Source of the DNA: Aselliscus stoliczkanus
Taxonomy: Eukaryota; Chordata; Mammalia; Chiroptera; Hipposideridae
DNA length: 64,000 nucleotides
NCBI GenBank assembly: GCA_033961575.1
Contig: CM066737.1
Location: 98,732,709-98,796,708 of the forward strand
Direction: 5' to 3'
The notes beneath the pieces were generated by a model. That model had not been told where the DNA came from, did no database searches, and worked only from the letters and a program-made list of their open reading frames with translations. The position numbers were made by a program, and so were the translations under genes. Positions 45,245-56,442 of this stretch are shown here, piece after piece; within the stretch, counting starts at the first letter, position 1; each line of letters starts with the position of its first letter.

Positions 45245-45347
45245 AAAGAGTTCCCATATATTGATAGTTCACCATGTGCCTGACCATCAGGTTAGCTCAT
45301 TATTTCTCACTATAATCCTAAGAGATTCTTGCAGTTTAAAAATCAAC
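45245..45347 (-). mobile_element. MIR fragment interrupted by a SINE
   Basis: 'ttcaccatgtgcctgaccat' and 'ctcactataatcctaagaga' resemble the 3' part of an antisense MIR. The insertion of the next SINE truncates recognition. Confidence 0.5.
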
Positions 45348-45354
45348 GGTCCCT

Positions 45355-45505
45355 GGGCCGGCCGAGTAGCTCGGTTGGTTAAGAGCTCGCTCAAGAGTGC
45401 GAGCTGAGCTCTGAGCAATAGCAGTTTGATGCCCAGCCCGAGGTGAGCTGCCAACAGGTGACAGGATGGCTCAGCTACAAAAAAAATTAATAATAAAATA
45501 AAAAT
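45355..45505 (+). mobile_element. tRNA-derived SINE, VES-like type
   Basis: Head GGGCCGGCCGAGTAGCTCGG, anticodon region CAAGAGTGCGAGCT, 'gctgccaacaggtgacagga' body and an (AAT/AAAAT)n tail, the same type as 8968-9117. Duplication AAAAATCAAC at 45338-45347 and 45506-45515, possibly extending with mismatches to 45354. Confidence 0.9.
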
Positions 45506-45814
45506 AAAAATCAACAGCCCGTGAGTATGTCCATAGGCCTTCCAGAGTGCCCATTCCCAGCTAACCCAACTTTTATAGGCTTTAGACACCAGTCACGAAT
45601 ATGGAATGGAAAGTGGCTCCAAATTCGATAGATGATAGCCAGGTCTGGGAGACAGGGTTCTAGGCTGGCCCAGACAAGTATGGGAGATTAGAATTGCTTC
45701 TCTCTCCTGTGATTCCCAAGTTTTTGTCGTATCTCCTTTCATCATTTTCTTCAAACTTCCCTTCCATTGTTTTTCTTCCTTTCATCACTTTGCCCCCCCG
45801 CCCAATTTTTTTAA

Positions 45815-45935
45815 AAAAATCAAAATACCTGGATGGTTAAGTAACTTGTCCAAGGTCACATAGCAAATAAAAGTCAGATCCAGGGTCTCAAGCCAAGCAT
45901 GCTTTTTTTCTGTCACACCACAGTGCCTTTCTAGT
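45815..45935 (-). mobile_element. MIR fragment
   Basis: 'gttaagtaacttgtccaagg', 'tcacatagcaaataaaagtc' and 'caccacagtgcc' follow the 5' half of antisense MIR. Confidence 0.75.
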
Positions 45936-46169
45936 ATTCCCTGGAGTGAAAGACCGCAGGGCCCATTGCCATAAATACACTAAAGAAATTACTGCTAAAT
46001 AATGGGCTATTTTCATAAATATGAAATATAGAGTACTTCAGAAAGTTAGAGATATAATATCTTGCAAAATGGTTGATTTATTAATGGGTGCTGCCATATC
46101 CTCCATGAGAAGTCAAATTAATGATGTCACCTACATTTGTTCTTGGATGAAGGACAAGTTGCTAGAATG

Positions 46170-46315
46170 GAAGGAATTCTGAGGTCATCCAATATCCAGC
46201 TTGCAGAACTGAGGCCAGAGAAGTTAAGTAACTAACTTGAGAACATTCAGCTGCTAGTTAGCGGTCCACTGGGATTAGATCCCGGCTTTCCCATTCACCC
46301 CACCAGACTGTGTCT
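46170..46315 (-). mobile_element. MIR-like fragment
   Basis: 'gaactgaggccagagaagtt', 'ttcagctgctagttagcggt' and 'gggattagatcccggctttc' resemble antisense MIR. Confidence 0.6.
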
Positions 46316-46960
46316 TTTTATTCAAACTGCCCCCCAGGTAGCAATTGCAAATGGTCACAATTTTTAGCACTGGTACAAATTTTGATCTGTTGCACTGCCC
46401 CACATTTCTAACAATTCTCAGAAATGTTGTTGTTGTTTTTTCTCACAGGCATTTAGGGTAGTGCTAGAATAACAGTTTTTTTTAATGTCTTTTCTCCGAA
46501 AGAAATAACAAGCCAAAGCTCCAGGCTTCTGCTTCATCGTTATATAACACTTGTCTGGGATTGCAAATCACTTACAAAAGGACAAGGCCTGGGGGAGGCT
46601 AGGGTAGGTGTGAATTTTTTTGTGGTTTCTTGTGTAACGTGAAGCAGTTTGTCGTTTTGCAGAAGCTGGAGCCTGTGCTCTCAGGTCCATTCTAGATCAG
46701 GCTCATTTTGATGATCTTTGAAAACTTAAACTGTTTCTGAGGCCAGCCCTGAATTGGGTGGAACACGATGGCTGCAGACAGACATGTTTTTCTCTCTCCT
46801 CTTCCACCCAAGTAAGAGAACAGTCTAATAATAAACCAAAGTTCTAGAACTTGAATTTGAACTGAAAATACCCCCGAATAAAATCTGTTTCTTCCATCCT
46901 GCCAATTGGGAGGGGAAGCGATCAGCCAGAGCAGGGAACTCGTGCATTTTCTGTGAAAGT

Positions 46961-46974
46961 GCGCCCTCTGGTGA
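46961..46974 (-). promoter_or_regulatory. CTCF-like core motif
   Basis: Minus-strand TCACCAGAGGGCGC fits CCASYAGRKGGCRS at 13 of 14 positions. It lies outside recognised repeats. Confidence 0.5.
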
Positions 46975-47879
46975 TGAATTTCAGTAACGATTGGGTCTCG
47001 GCAAAAGTAAACAAAATTATCATACCAAAAAGAAATTTTTATTGGGGAGAGAGAAGATCTATAGAGAACTCATTAATGTTCAACTTTAGAGTCGTAAGTA
47101 AGTGGTTATGGATGACCCACTGAGAGTTGTGTCAGTTCTCATGGAGATTGACGCAAGAGAAATTCAAAACACCTGTGTTCCTTGGGGAGCTCTCCAAAGT
47201 CCTTGTTGCTGGGCACGTTTATACATAAGTGAAAATCAAGCCACTCTGAAAGGGCAGCGGTATAAAGATTTTGGCTATTCATGTCAAACTCTTGCCAAAA
47301 TAGTCAAAAGCAGGGTGAGGTCATTTCAATTGGGGAAGATGGAGAGGAATTCGGGAGCAAATAGAGATACTTTTTAAAAGTGTCTTGACTAAAAATAAAT
47401 GAGGTGGTTTTTTTTTTAAATACAGTACAATAAGCTGTGCATTCAGTGGGAAATCCTCCATTGTTCTTTGTCTTTCTACTTTTTTAACCCTTTGTAAAAG
47501 CCCTGCAATCTGCTGCATATCTTTATGTCGGTATTTGGATTAAAAGGGCAGTGAGAGAAAGCCAATTCCTTTATTAGGCATTCCAGTGAGCAATCTTCCA
47601 CTCCCTGGTCCCTGCTTACATTTGATAAGGAACGAATTCTAATGATCTATGGTTCACTGCTAGTAGCGAGAGAATTTCCCCTCATAATTCCCTTCCCTGC
47701 TTCTCTGGCTTCACTCTCCCCGCCCACGCAGTCCTAATTCAGACCACCTAACCTGCCTCCATTATTCATCCAAATCATTTCTCACCACGCTGTGCACAAG
47801 CACCCACGTTTATTTCCTTAGCAATGTTCAGTTGAACCTCTTGGTGCAGGAGAAATATAAAATCAAATCAGCTGCCTCA

Positions 47880-48140
47880 GTCTAGCATTCACGGGGACTA
47901 CGCATAGGTTTTGCAGTTCCCACCCTTGAGCCAATCAAGCAGGAGCCCATCACCAAACAGACCACATTACATAAGGTAGCAGGGAAGCCAGCGATGAGAT
48001 CACAGGGCCACGGCTTCGCCCGAGTGCTTTTAGAACCTGCAGCAACCCCCGCCCCCCGCCCCCACCCGGGAGAAGCAGCAACCCAGACGTCCTTAGTTGT
48101 GCGTTCGTTTTGTGCCAGGCAGCAAAAGCACACGGTATAG
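47880..48140. promoter_or_regulatory. CpG-rich patch, candidate promoter or enhancer
   Basis: About a dozen CpGs in 260 bases in an otherwise CpG-depleted window. It includes a CCAATCA box (47931-47937), TTCGCCCGAG, GACGTCC and GTGCGTTCG. It is too short and too weak for a classical CpG island. No TATA-plus-initiator arrangement is decisive. Confidence 0.4.
48046..48067 (-). repeat. G-quadruplex-capable run
   Basis: C-runs on the plus strand give minus-strand GGG-T-GGGGG-C-GGGGGG-C-GGGGG: four G-runs of three or more with single-base loops. Confidence 0.85.
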
Positions 48141-49019
48141 AATCAACTTTCTCTTGCTCTGTATTTGTGTATTTGTGTATCCCCAAATCGAAATACTTAG
48201 CTGAATTCATGTAGCCCCAGGGGAATACAGAAACATGCTTTCTTTCTTTGAAATTCCTTCAACTCTTTATTCAGGGTAACAGTGCACTGAGGGTGGCTTT
48301 AGCTCATTTTGCTCCCTGGTCAGCACGTGTTTAGTGAGTAGCGTGCACACGGCAGCTGTGATCACAGGAGGATAACCCAAATCCGCCCTGCCTGCTCCTT
48401 GCCTGAGCCCTTCTCAGTTGGCTGCTCTGTGGGAAGAAAAGAGGGCATGGCGAGAAATTGAATTCCTCTGCCATCACCTGACTCGTATCTGCTAAGGTTC
48501 TGGACTACATCTAAAGAGGTCTGAATCTCAGATGGAGCTTTGGTTTGAGAAATGGGCAGGCAAGTAAAACCTCTCTCCCCTTGGAAAGAGATTGTGATAA
48601 GAAAAAAAAAGAGAGAGACTGGAATAGAAGTCATTTCTCATCCGCATGATTTGAGTTGATCCTAAGTAGGTCGCTGCACTTTGTCTGAGCTGTGCATTCA
48701 GTTGACGCCCATTCAGTTTGGGGCTGCGGACAAGCAATGACTGAGCATTGCTTTTAGGTGGAAATAATGTTTTCCTACCAAGATATCACTCACCTATTTA
48801 GTGTGCAAGAAAACTCCCTTCCCTCACTTTTGAGATCAAATTTATATTATATGGATATTCTCTTGCCATTATATGTTTGACATAGCATTGCATTGAGATC
48901 GTCAGCCTGGTAAGAGGGCATGAAAAGAGTGCGACGGAGAGGAGGAGAAAAGAAAAAAAAAGAGGAAGAAGGAAAATTAGAAAAGTGAAAGAGTCCAGGA
49001 ATATCTAAAGGTATGAGAG

Positions 49020-49260
49020 AGAGCAAGTCCCACTCTAAGAGAGGCTGAATGTCAATTCATTGATGCTAATCGCCAGTTAGAGCTAATTAGGAAAAGCTGC
49101 AGGCTCCTGGGAGCTCATCAGAATCAGAGGTCAGGGGTATCCCTACTATGCACAGCCCCCTTCTCACTGAGAATCTCTGCTGCCAATAATGTAATAATAA
49201 TAATGACAGTGATGTAATGGGAAGTGCCACTGACGTGACGATCTCAAACATGAGAATCGT
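49020..49260. promoter_or_regulatory. Candidate conserved noncoding element
   Basis: Repeat-free. Contains 'gatgctaatcgccag', 'agagctaattaggaaaagct' (homeodomain TAATTA core) and 'ccactgacgtgacgatctc' (CRE-like TGACGTGA). Candidate on motif content only. Confidence 0.3.
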
Positions 49261-49896
49261 GGGGAAAGAAAAAGCTGAGGACCCCTGGAAATACGCAAGG
49301 GAGAAAGAAATGAATCCATGCATTGCAAATGAAAGACAACAAATACATATTTGAAGATGAGATATAGAAACTCTCAAAGAGAAAAGTAAACCCAGTAATG
49401 AAGTGATTGAATGCCTTTAATACCTCCATCTTCAAACAATGCAGGAAAACAGCAATTCTTTGTTAATAACAAAGAGAGGTGTGTCGTCCTTCCACAGGGA
49501 CAATTGGTCATTGAGTGTCAGTCGGTATAGAGCCGGGAGCCTATATCGTTCCCATGACTAGACTTCAGAGATTCTTGTTATGTAAATGTGGGTGGGTGGC
49601 AGCTGGCTTTTGGTTCCATGCCGATATTTTCAGCATTTTTTTTACTAATAATTTCTAAATTCTGCAACAAAGGCTTTCCAAAACTTAACTATGAACTGTG
49701 TTTAATATACAAAGTTCTGGGCCTCCTTAGGAGCTGCCTTTGTTGTCGCTGCTGTTATTGATGATGGTGATGATGATCATGACGTTATTTTGTGGTTGAC
49801 GACAATGAGGTTGTACAAATAACGGAGACAAAAAGGGGTAGATCTTTGTACTCAGCCGCAATAGCTGGGAAGAACTGATTTTTATCACAGGCTTTG

Positions 49897-49910
49897 CTTC
49901 CATCTAGTGG
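49897..49910 (-). promoter_or_regulatory. CTCF-like core motif
   Basis: Minus-strand CCACTAGATGGAAG fits CCASYAGRKGGCRS at 13 of 14 positions. Confidence 0.45.
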
Positions 49911-50190
49911 TCAGTGTCTGTAACTGTCTCATCCTGCCCTAAAACTTGCCAAGAGTCAGCCTCCTTTTCACTGCGGTTTCTCCCTCCCTGAGCTCTTTAT
50001 TTTACTCACCCACATGGTTAACAGAATTTCCTCACAGACAAGTTATATTTTTTGATTCTCTCATATCTGTCTGTTGCATTTTTAATCGAATGATCAGTTA
50101 GCTGAGTACAATACCCTTGAGTTCCAGTTTCATTTCCACAGAACTTTGCAGACTTGTTCCATTGCTATCTGGCATGAAATGTGGCTTAGA

Positions 50191-50330
50191 ACTGCCAGAT
50201 AAAATACAGGGTGCCCAGTTAAATTTGAATTTCAGATAAACAGTGACTTTTTTAAGTATAATTCTGTTCCAAATTTTGCATCTAAGTTTTAAATTTTAAC
50301 TGAACATCCTGTATTTTTATTAGCTGCATT
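50191..50330. repeat. Palindromic interspersed element (copy 2 of 2)
   Basis: 'actgccagataaaatacagg', 'gtgcccagttaaatttgaat' on the left pair with 'ttaaattttaactgaacatc' and 'ctgtatttttattagctgca' on the right. Same family as 15160-15324, with both outer arms preserved here. Confidence 0.7.
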
Positions 50331-51839
50331 GGGCACCCCTAATGAAGCTGTGGAAAAGTTGAAGGAAAGTCTGATTACTCTCCCTGCTCCTCACCGTGTA
50401 GATGACTTGCTTTTTAAAAAAAATTTCTGCATACCTGAAGCTTTTTCTTTAAACTTGAATTTCAATATTGAATGTCAGTCGTTCTGTATCTTTTTCCCCC
50501 TAGTACAAAGTGTGCCCTTTTGATCTTAATATTTCCTTTTACCTTCATTTCCATAAAATTTTCCTATATTCTAACTCTATCTTTCTGCATTTCAGGAACA
50601 TAATTGTCTAGTATATGGGATTACCTTGCCTGTCTTCCATATCTATCATCTGCTCTTCTATTTATCTTTTCACCTCTGCATATACTAAGACTATTCAGAT
50701 ATTTTTCCATGCCTATTTTCAACCCTAAATATTCTTCTCCTTGCTGTCTCGAATTAATTTTTTTTAATGTAATGGCAAGCAAATTTCTTAACCTCTGCAA
50801 TCTCCCTTTCCTTCTCACTCTGTTGTTTTATCATCTCATCTACTACCTCTTATTTTATTGAATTTATACTCTTATGAAGTCTTTTATAAATTTTAATGCA
50901 CGTACGGAATATCTTCCTTATTGTTCCAGATTTAGGGAGTCTTCTGCTTTTTATTTATCCACTCATTTATTCATTGCTGTGTTCCTTTGTTTCTAACTAC
51001 CTTCCTTCTGTTATTGATTTCTCTGTCTACCCATTTATTTAGCTATATTATGGTTGCATCGTTTCCCTGCCCTAAAATTTCATCTTACTAATGCTGAGTG
51101 TGAGCAGCTTTGTGCAAATCTTTGTGCTCAGAAATTGTGTAGGTAAATTTTAATTGACACCTTTTCTACTTCATCCAGGATGAATCTGTCAGAGGGCTGG
51201 GTGTTGTGTTCTTTTGTACAGGTGGAAGCCAAGAAAGCAAGGGAGATAATTCACCTGGAACTGAGTTCACCCCTTGCTAGAAATTCTGAAATCTGCTTTT
51301 TCCTCTGAGAACTTATTAAATTTCCGGTGTTGGGATCAATATTTCATCATGTTTGAAAGGAATTCAGAGAGAACCATGCCTTCTATACTTTGGGGAATTG
51401 ATTTAAGAAGATAACATAAAGGTTGGGTTTTTTTTAAATAGAAAAGGTGTTATAAACTGCTTAGCACCATTCTCAGCCTGGCACAACTACAGGTTCCCCG
51501 GACTTTGTTGCCAAGTTCCCCGGACTTTGTTTCTCTTTACATTCAGATTTCCACCTGAAAGCTTTTGAGATGGACCTCTGTGTGGAAAGACAGAAGGCAA
51601 GGGGGAGAGCGACTTCAGGACCCCTCCATTTTGAGTAAGTATGCACAACGCATGCTCAGTGGAGGGAGGCTAGTCAAGCCTGAGTGTTGCATGTCAAAAG
51701 GACCACAATGTCAGCAAAGCAGACATCATGTCTCCCTTATTCTTAAACAAATTGGTTTTATGTGATTATTTCAGAGTTCCATATGTGGCTTTAGGCATAA
51801 GTCCTAACCTTCATAATCAGCCTTTACATCTCCCTACTT
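50331..51839. other. No gene recognised
   Basis: Pyrimidine-rich AT-rich sequence; 50500-51070 may be ancient L1 but is too degraded to assign. A tandem 'gttccccggactttgttgcc'-like 20-22 nt duplication occurs at about 51493-51534. Confidence 0.4.
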
Positions 51840-52060
51840 CTCTATACAAACTCTCCATTTCAGCCAAAGTGGCCAACTCACTGTGATCTAAATAAGTTTT
51901 ATATTTAGTCTCTGAAATATGGCTAATGTCATGCCCCTCTCCTGAAAAACCTTCCTTTACCCATTCTTATACAGCCTTTAAGATTCAGCTAAAATTCCAC
52001 CTCCTTCATAGTGCTTCCTCTGTGCCATTCTAAAGTGATTGCCCCCACATTGCCAGAATG
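51840..52060 (+). mobile_element. L2-like fragment, tentative
   Basis: 'catgcccctctcctgaaaaa', 'agcctttaagattcagctaa' and 'aattccacctccttcatagt' resemble the sense L2 3' region. Confidence 0.5.
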
Positions 52061-53459
52061 TTATATTCTGAGTAAATTCTTCATCACTATCTTCCATTTC
52101 ATTAATTCACTCTTCAGCTCAGTCTAATCTGTGGTTTAATCTATCCACTGGGTTTGTCTTTTAACGACTACATTTTATACTTCTGAACAAATCAACTGGT
52201 TCTTTTTAAAGCCTGCCTGGTCTTTTTGGTAGTGCCATGATAGTCTATCATATTTTCTTTTTTTCTAAATATGCTTAATGATACTTCATAGTAAATATTT
52301 AATAATTTCATCCTCTGAAAGAGTTGAGGGTCTAATCATCTGTTGGTCATATTGTGTATTGGCTGCTGATGTAACTTAATGCTTTTTTATCCCCCTTTGG
52401 ATGGTTTAGTGGGACTTTATCTGCAGGAATCCATATTGTAGTCTGGTTTGAGGGTGTGATTCTCCAAACAACACACTGTTAACTTCTACCAAGGGAGTCA
52501 TGGGATGGGGACCACTTTTTATGTTATGTTCATTTCATGGGTTGGGGTTTACAGAACCATAAAAGACGTATATATTGGAACCAGAAATTCAACTGAGAGC
52601 AAAACTAAGGTCCAAACATTTTGGGGACCTGGAGAACAGAGTGGTTGTGTCACTGGCAGTAGGTAGATTTTGCTTGTGTTCCACCCTTTCACTGTGTCAT
52701 AGCCTTTTGAGGATTACAGCTTTATGCAGTCAGCCCTTTCTGCTTGCTCTGGGCTGAAGTGTAGGTGTTTGTCCCATTTGGCAGTAAGAACCTAGCCCTC
52801 TTGGTTGAAGAACCAGCAGAAACCACCCACCCCCCACCCTATGGAGCAAAAGCTTCAACTCTCCCCATATAACTCTCCTTTTCTAGTTTTCCTCTTCATT
52901 TTTGGTTCTTGGGGGGAATTCCCTTCCTTTTCTATTATCTCTTTTTTAAAAAGGATATTTATTATGTTTCATCCATTATTTCTTGGTGTTTTGTGTTGTT
53001 GGAATGGTTAAAATTACCTAATATATAAGAAATGGAAGTTTATGATTGATTCAATAATTAATCATAGAGAGAGAGCCTTGTGATAGATCTCCTATTGTTG
53101 TTTTGACCTATTTAAATCTTAAAATTTTCTTTCATACATTTTCTCTTCAAATTACAAAAAAAAAAAAAATCAAGCCAGGAATTGTATTTCCTTTCTATTT
53201 ATGATAGTGTTTTACTTAGCATGGCTCCAGGTTAATTAATAGAAAATAAATTGGTTGAAAATGTTTGAGTTAAACACAATTAGTCAAAGAAACATACTGA
53301 TTAAAAATTAAACTAAATATTCCAAGTTTGTTTCTTTAAATATTGAGAATATTAAACAAGATAGATGTGGTGTCTTCCCTTATAGAGAGGATAGCAGGGG
53401 GTGAGTTTACGAACCTTTAAGTGTTTTAAGCCTATGTATCCATTTCCTCTCCAGAAGTT

Positions 53460-53464
<5 letters not shown>
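52061..53464. other. No gene recognised
   Basis: AT-rich; a poly-A run near 53155-53170. No coding signature. Confidence 0.4.
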
Positions 53465-53521
<57 letters not shown>

Positions 53522-53620
53522 CTCTCTCTCTCTCCCTCTCTCCCTCTCCCTCTCTCCCTCTCTCCCTCTCCCTCCCTTTCTCCCTTCCTCCCTTCTTCCC
53601 TCTCACTCTCTCTCTTTCCT
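53465..53620 (+). repeat. (TC)n polypyrimidine microsatellite
   Basis: About 55 bases of pure (TC)n followed by about 100 bases of (TCTCCC)n/(CTTCCC)n-type decay. The frames of Ser-Leu repeats here are an artefact of the repeat. A mirror-repeat tract like this can adopt triplex (H-DNA) structure. Confidence 0.97.
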
Positions 53621-54449
53621 TTTTTTGTCTTTATTTATAATTCATTCTCACCCCCTTATTCCTGCTATGCTGGTTTGCAAATGTTTTAATAAATTTTTGT
53701 ATTTGCCTCTAGCTCTAAGTGAACTGTCTAAAAGCAAATTTGTGTAAGAATTAATATTTACAATATCCAGTTCATGTTTTATAATTTCTGTGTAACCTAG
53801 GACAGTTGCACAAATTTTAAACACACTTATAAAAGTAGCTGTTATTATTTGGTCTACCTTCTCATTTGCCCTTTCATCCTTTCAATTTTCAACCATCACT
53901 GTTCACTTCATTTACTGTACATGTTTTTACTATCCTGCCTAAACCTTTATTTTACATTTCGAGTTTTCTTGGCTGTGTTTGACATTATGTGGCCAGCATT
54001 CAGACAATGTTTGCTGTCAGGATTGAAGCTGTAATACAAAGCATGTGCAACCACAATGTGAACACAAGGATGAGCTCAGGGTTGCTCACACTACTTGGCC
54101 TGAAGGCAGACTGAGCTGACATTTGCCTTGCTGCTGGACAGGAGACAGAAACCTCTTCCTGGATTTTAAAAAAGGTAGAAAACCTGCATCTAAACATTGA
54201 TCCTTATATGATTTCCATGGACTCTGAGCCATCAGTAATCAGTGTAGCTAGTTGTAGTTTGAATTCAATGAAAAATAAACCTCAATATTTTCTTTGATGG
54301 AAGGCTACTTTTGCAGCTGACAGCTGATACCACTATATACAAGCCCTCAAAGAATCGGAAATTTTAAAAATAAATAGAGTAAAAATCATTCTGATTCTGA
54401 AAAATGAACAAAAATGTTTAAAGGCACATCAAAGTTTGTAAAACCCATC
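53621..54449. other. No gene recognised
   Basis: AT-rich, unassigned. Confidence 0.4.
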
Positions 54450-54470
54450 CCATGGTGCTTTAGGTTTGAC

Positions 54471-54576
54471 TTTTTTTTTCAGAGGGCAGTGTCACTGGCC
54501 CTCATATGTGGGATCTGAACCGGGGCTGCTGGTGTCCCAAGCCAGCTCTTAACCACCGCGCCACTCAGCTGGCCCA
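54471..54576 (-). mobile_element. Short-form bat SINE with an unusual 3' tail
   Basis: Antisense short form ending in head CAGCTGGCCC. Perfect 13-bp duplication CCATGGTGCTTTA at 54450-54462 and 54577-54589. Eight non-A bases (GGTTTGAC on the plus strand) lie between the left duplication and the poly-T. Confidence 0.94.
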
Positions 54577-54679
54577 CCATGGTGCTTTAAAATGTTTAGT
54601 AAGTGAAAATAAACCATTGAGAATTATTTCAACAATTTGCATTCAACAACATGGTCTAGGATTGCCTAATAATAACAGC

Positions 54680-55215
54680 TAGCATTTATGAGCTGCAGCA
54701 ATATTCCCCATCCCACATAGTCCTTTTATGATGTGCTTTTGACACTCCTCTCATTGAAAGGTGAGGCACCTACATTCCCTTCCTTTGATTCTGGGCAGGC
54801 TTGTTACTAGGGCAGAAATGACGCTGTGTGACCTCTGAGGCTAGGTCATAACAGGTGATACAGCTTTCACCTGGTTTTCTTGAGTTGCTCATGCTATGAG
54901 GGAACCTGGAGTAACTTACTTAGAGAGACCAAATGGAGAGGCCATGCGTAGATGTCATAGCTGATAGCCTGGATGAGGTCCCTCCAATGGCGAGCAGTAC
55001 CCACCAGAGACATAAGTGAAGATGCCCTCAAATGATTCCAGGCACCAGGAGTCAACCCCAGCCTTTGAGCGTTCCAGCTGAGGCCCCAGACATTGCGGGG
55101 CCATCTCTGCTGTGCCCCATCTGATTCCTGACCCACAGAGTCCATACGCATAATAAGACAGTTGTTTTACACTACTATGTTTGGGTGCTTTACTACCCAT
55201 CGGGAGGTAACCAGA
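54680..55215 (+). mobile_element. MLT1-like LTR, degraded
   Basis: 'gctgtgtgacctctgaggct', 'aggtcataacaggtgataca', 'tgctcatgctatgagggaac', 'ctgattcctgacccacagag' and 'taataagacagttgttttac' follow the MaLR LTR order. The family is from memory. Confidence 0.6.
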
Positions 55216-55838
55216 GCATAGCCTCACTCAAGTAGGCCCCCCAAGGAAGGTGAAGAAGAGAAATCCTCTCACAATAGTTTCAAGCAGCACATTTCTGTCT
55301 ACTTTGCCTGGAAAGGGCGATGGTCTGATGTCAGCATCTACACAGATTCCTTGGCAATGGTTAGAGATCTGAGTAGGTAAACATAACCTAAAGGAAACAA
55401 AATTGGAAGATTGGTGACAAAGATTGGGAAAAGCATATATGGATGCATTTCTCTGAGTGGGCTAAGAATATTTCTATCTAGTGTGAATGGTCACCAGAAA
55501 TTCCTCTCCCCTCAACCCCCTGCCATGGCCTTACTTATCCACTGTTGCCAGCTAGACATCATTCCCTGCCCAGAGCTTGCTCAGAGGGCCCATAGTGGTC
55601 AGGATGGAGGCTACGCATAGGGACAAAAACAAGAATGATTGCTCTTCACCAAGGCTAAGTGTTCTATTTTTCAGAAATCTTTTTGTTTATTACAACCCAC
55701 AGGGTTGCTTCTGAAGGAACTGATTATTCTCTGAAAGGAAGAGGAAACTCTCTTAATTATGTTTAGTTTGAACCATACAAAATTTGTAAGTCCAAATGGT
55801 TGAATATTGGCAATTTCATATGGTTCAACCTAATGTTT
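55216..55838. other. No gene recognised
   Basis: 55240-55620 has some GC-balanced sequence resembling retrovirus-like internal DNA ('aggtgaagaagagaaatcct', 'ctcactcaagtaggcccccc'), unassigned. Confidence 0.35.
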
Positions 55839-55849
55839 AAGAGATTCTC

Positions 55850-56325
55850 TTTTTTAAAATTTTATTTTATTATTATTATTATTAGTTACAGATGTACAAA
55901 ACAATGCAATAGTTACCTTTTCCACTCCTTACAAAGTGACTACCCCTCCCCACTACCTTGTCCCCTTACCCCCGATATCATACATATCTATTACAATTCC
56001 ATTTACTCCATCCCCACACTATATTCCACATCCCATGACTACATATGTGTTAAATTATAGTTGACATATAATATTGTTCAGCGGCAGCTTCAGATGTACA
56101 GTGCAGTGATAAGGCCACTACACCATCCATGAACTGATTTCCCTAAAAGGACATGCATCTGTCCGTTCCCCTAAAAAAAAATATTTACAACCTTATTGAT
56201 TATATTCCCTAAACTGTCTCTTCTGTCTCTGCAGTAGTATTGTAGTTATCAGTTTATGTTGCCTCGTCCCTTCCCTTTCTCCCATCTCCATCCCATCTAG
56301 CCCTCATCCATTTTTTCTTTGTTAG
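55850..56325 (-). mobile_element. L1 3' UTR, antisense part of a head-to-head pair
   Basis: Poly-T then (ATT)n, 'ttacagatgtacaaaacaat', 'attatagttgacatataata', 'cttcagatgtacagtgcagt' and 'cttattgattatattcccta'. Faces the sense segment that follows. Confidence 0.75.
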
Positions 56326-56440
56326 TGAAATAAGTCAGTCAGAGAAAGACAAATACCATATGATCTCTCTTATATGTGGAATCTAAGGAAATGAATAAAT
56401 GAGCAATGTAAACAGAAATAGTCTTAGAGACACAAAGAGA
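56326..56440 (+). mobile_element. L1 ORF2 end, sense part of a head-to-head pair
   Basis: 'agtgaaataagtcagtcaga', 'aatgaccatatgatctc'-like 'aataccatatgatctctctt' and 'atatgtggaatctaaggaaa' is the end of L1 ORF2 in sense orientation. AAGAGATT occurs at both outer borders (55839-55846 and 56435-56442). Confidence 0.75.
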
Positions 56441-56442
56441 TT

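Larger units (their letters stand above)
46316..50190. other. Repeat-poor 3.9-kb block without recognised gene
   Basis: The longest stretch with almost no recognisable transposon. CpG and GC content are visibly higher than elsewhere, especially 46900-49900. Frames (such as 47102-47377, 47882-48133 and 49087-49377) lack domains and splice-bounded exon structure. Regulatory or noncoding-RNA content is possible; sub-features are listed separately. Confidence 0.5.

Noticed and set aside
53401..53689. Ser-Leu repeat protein frames
   Set aside because: A pure translation of the (TC)n microsatellite in three frames.
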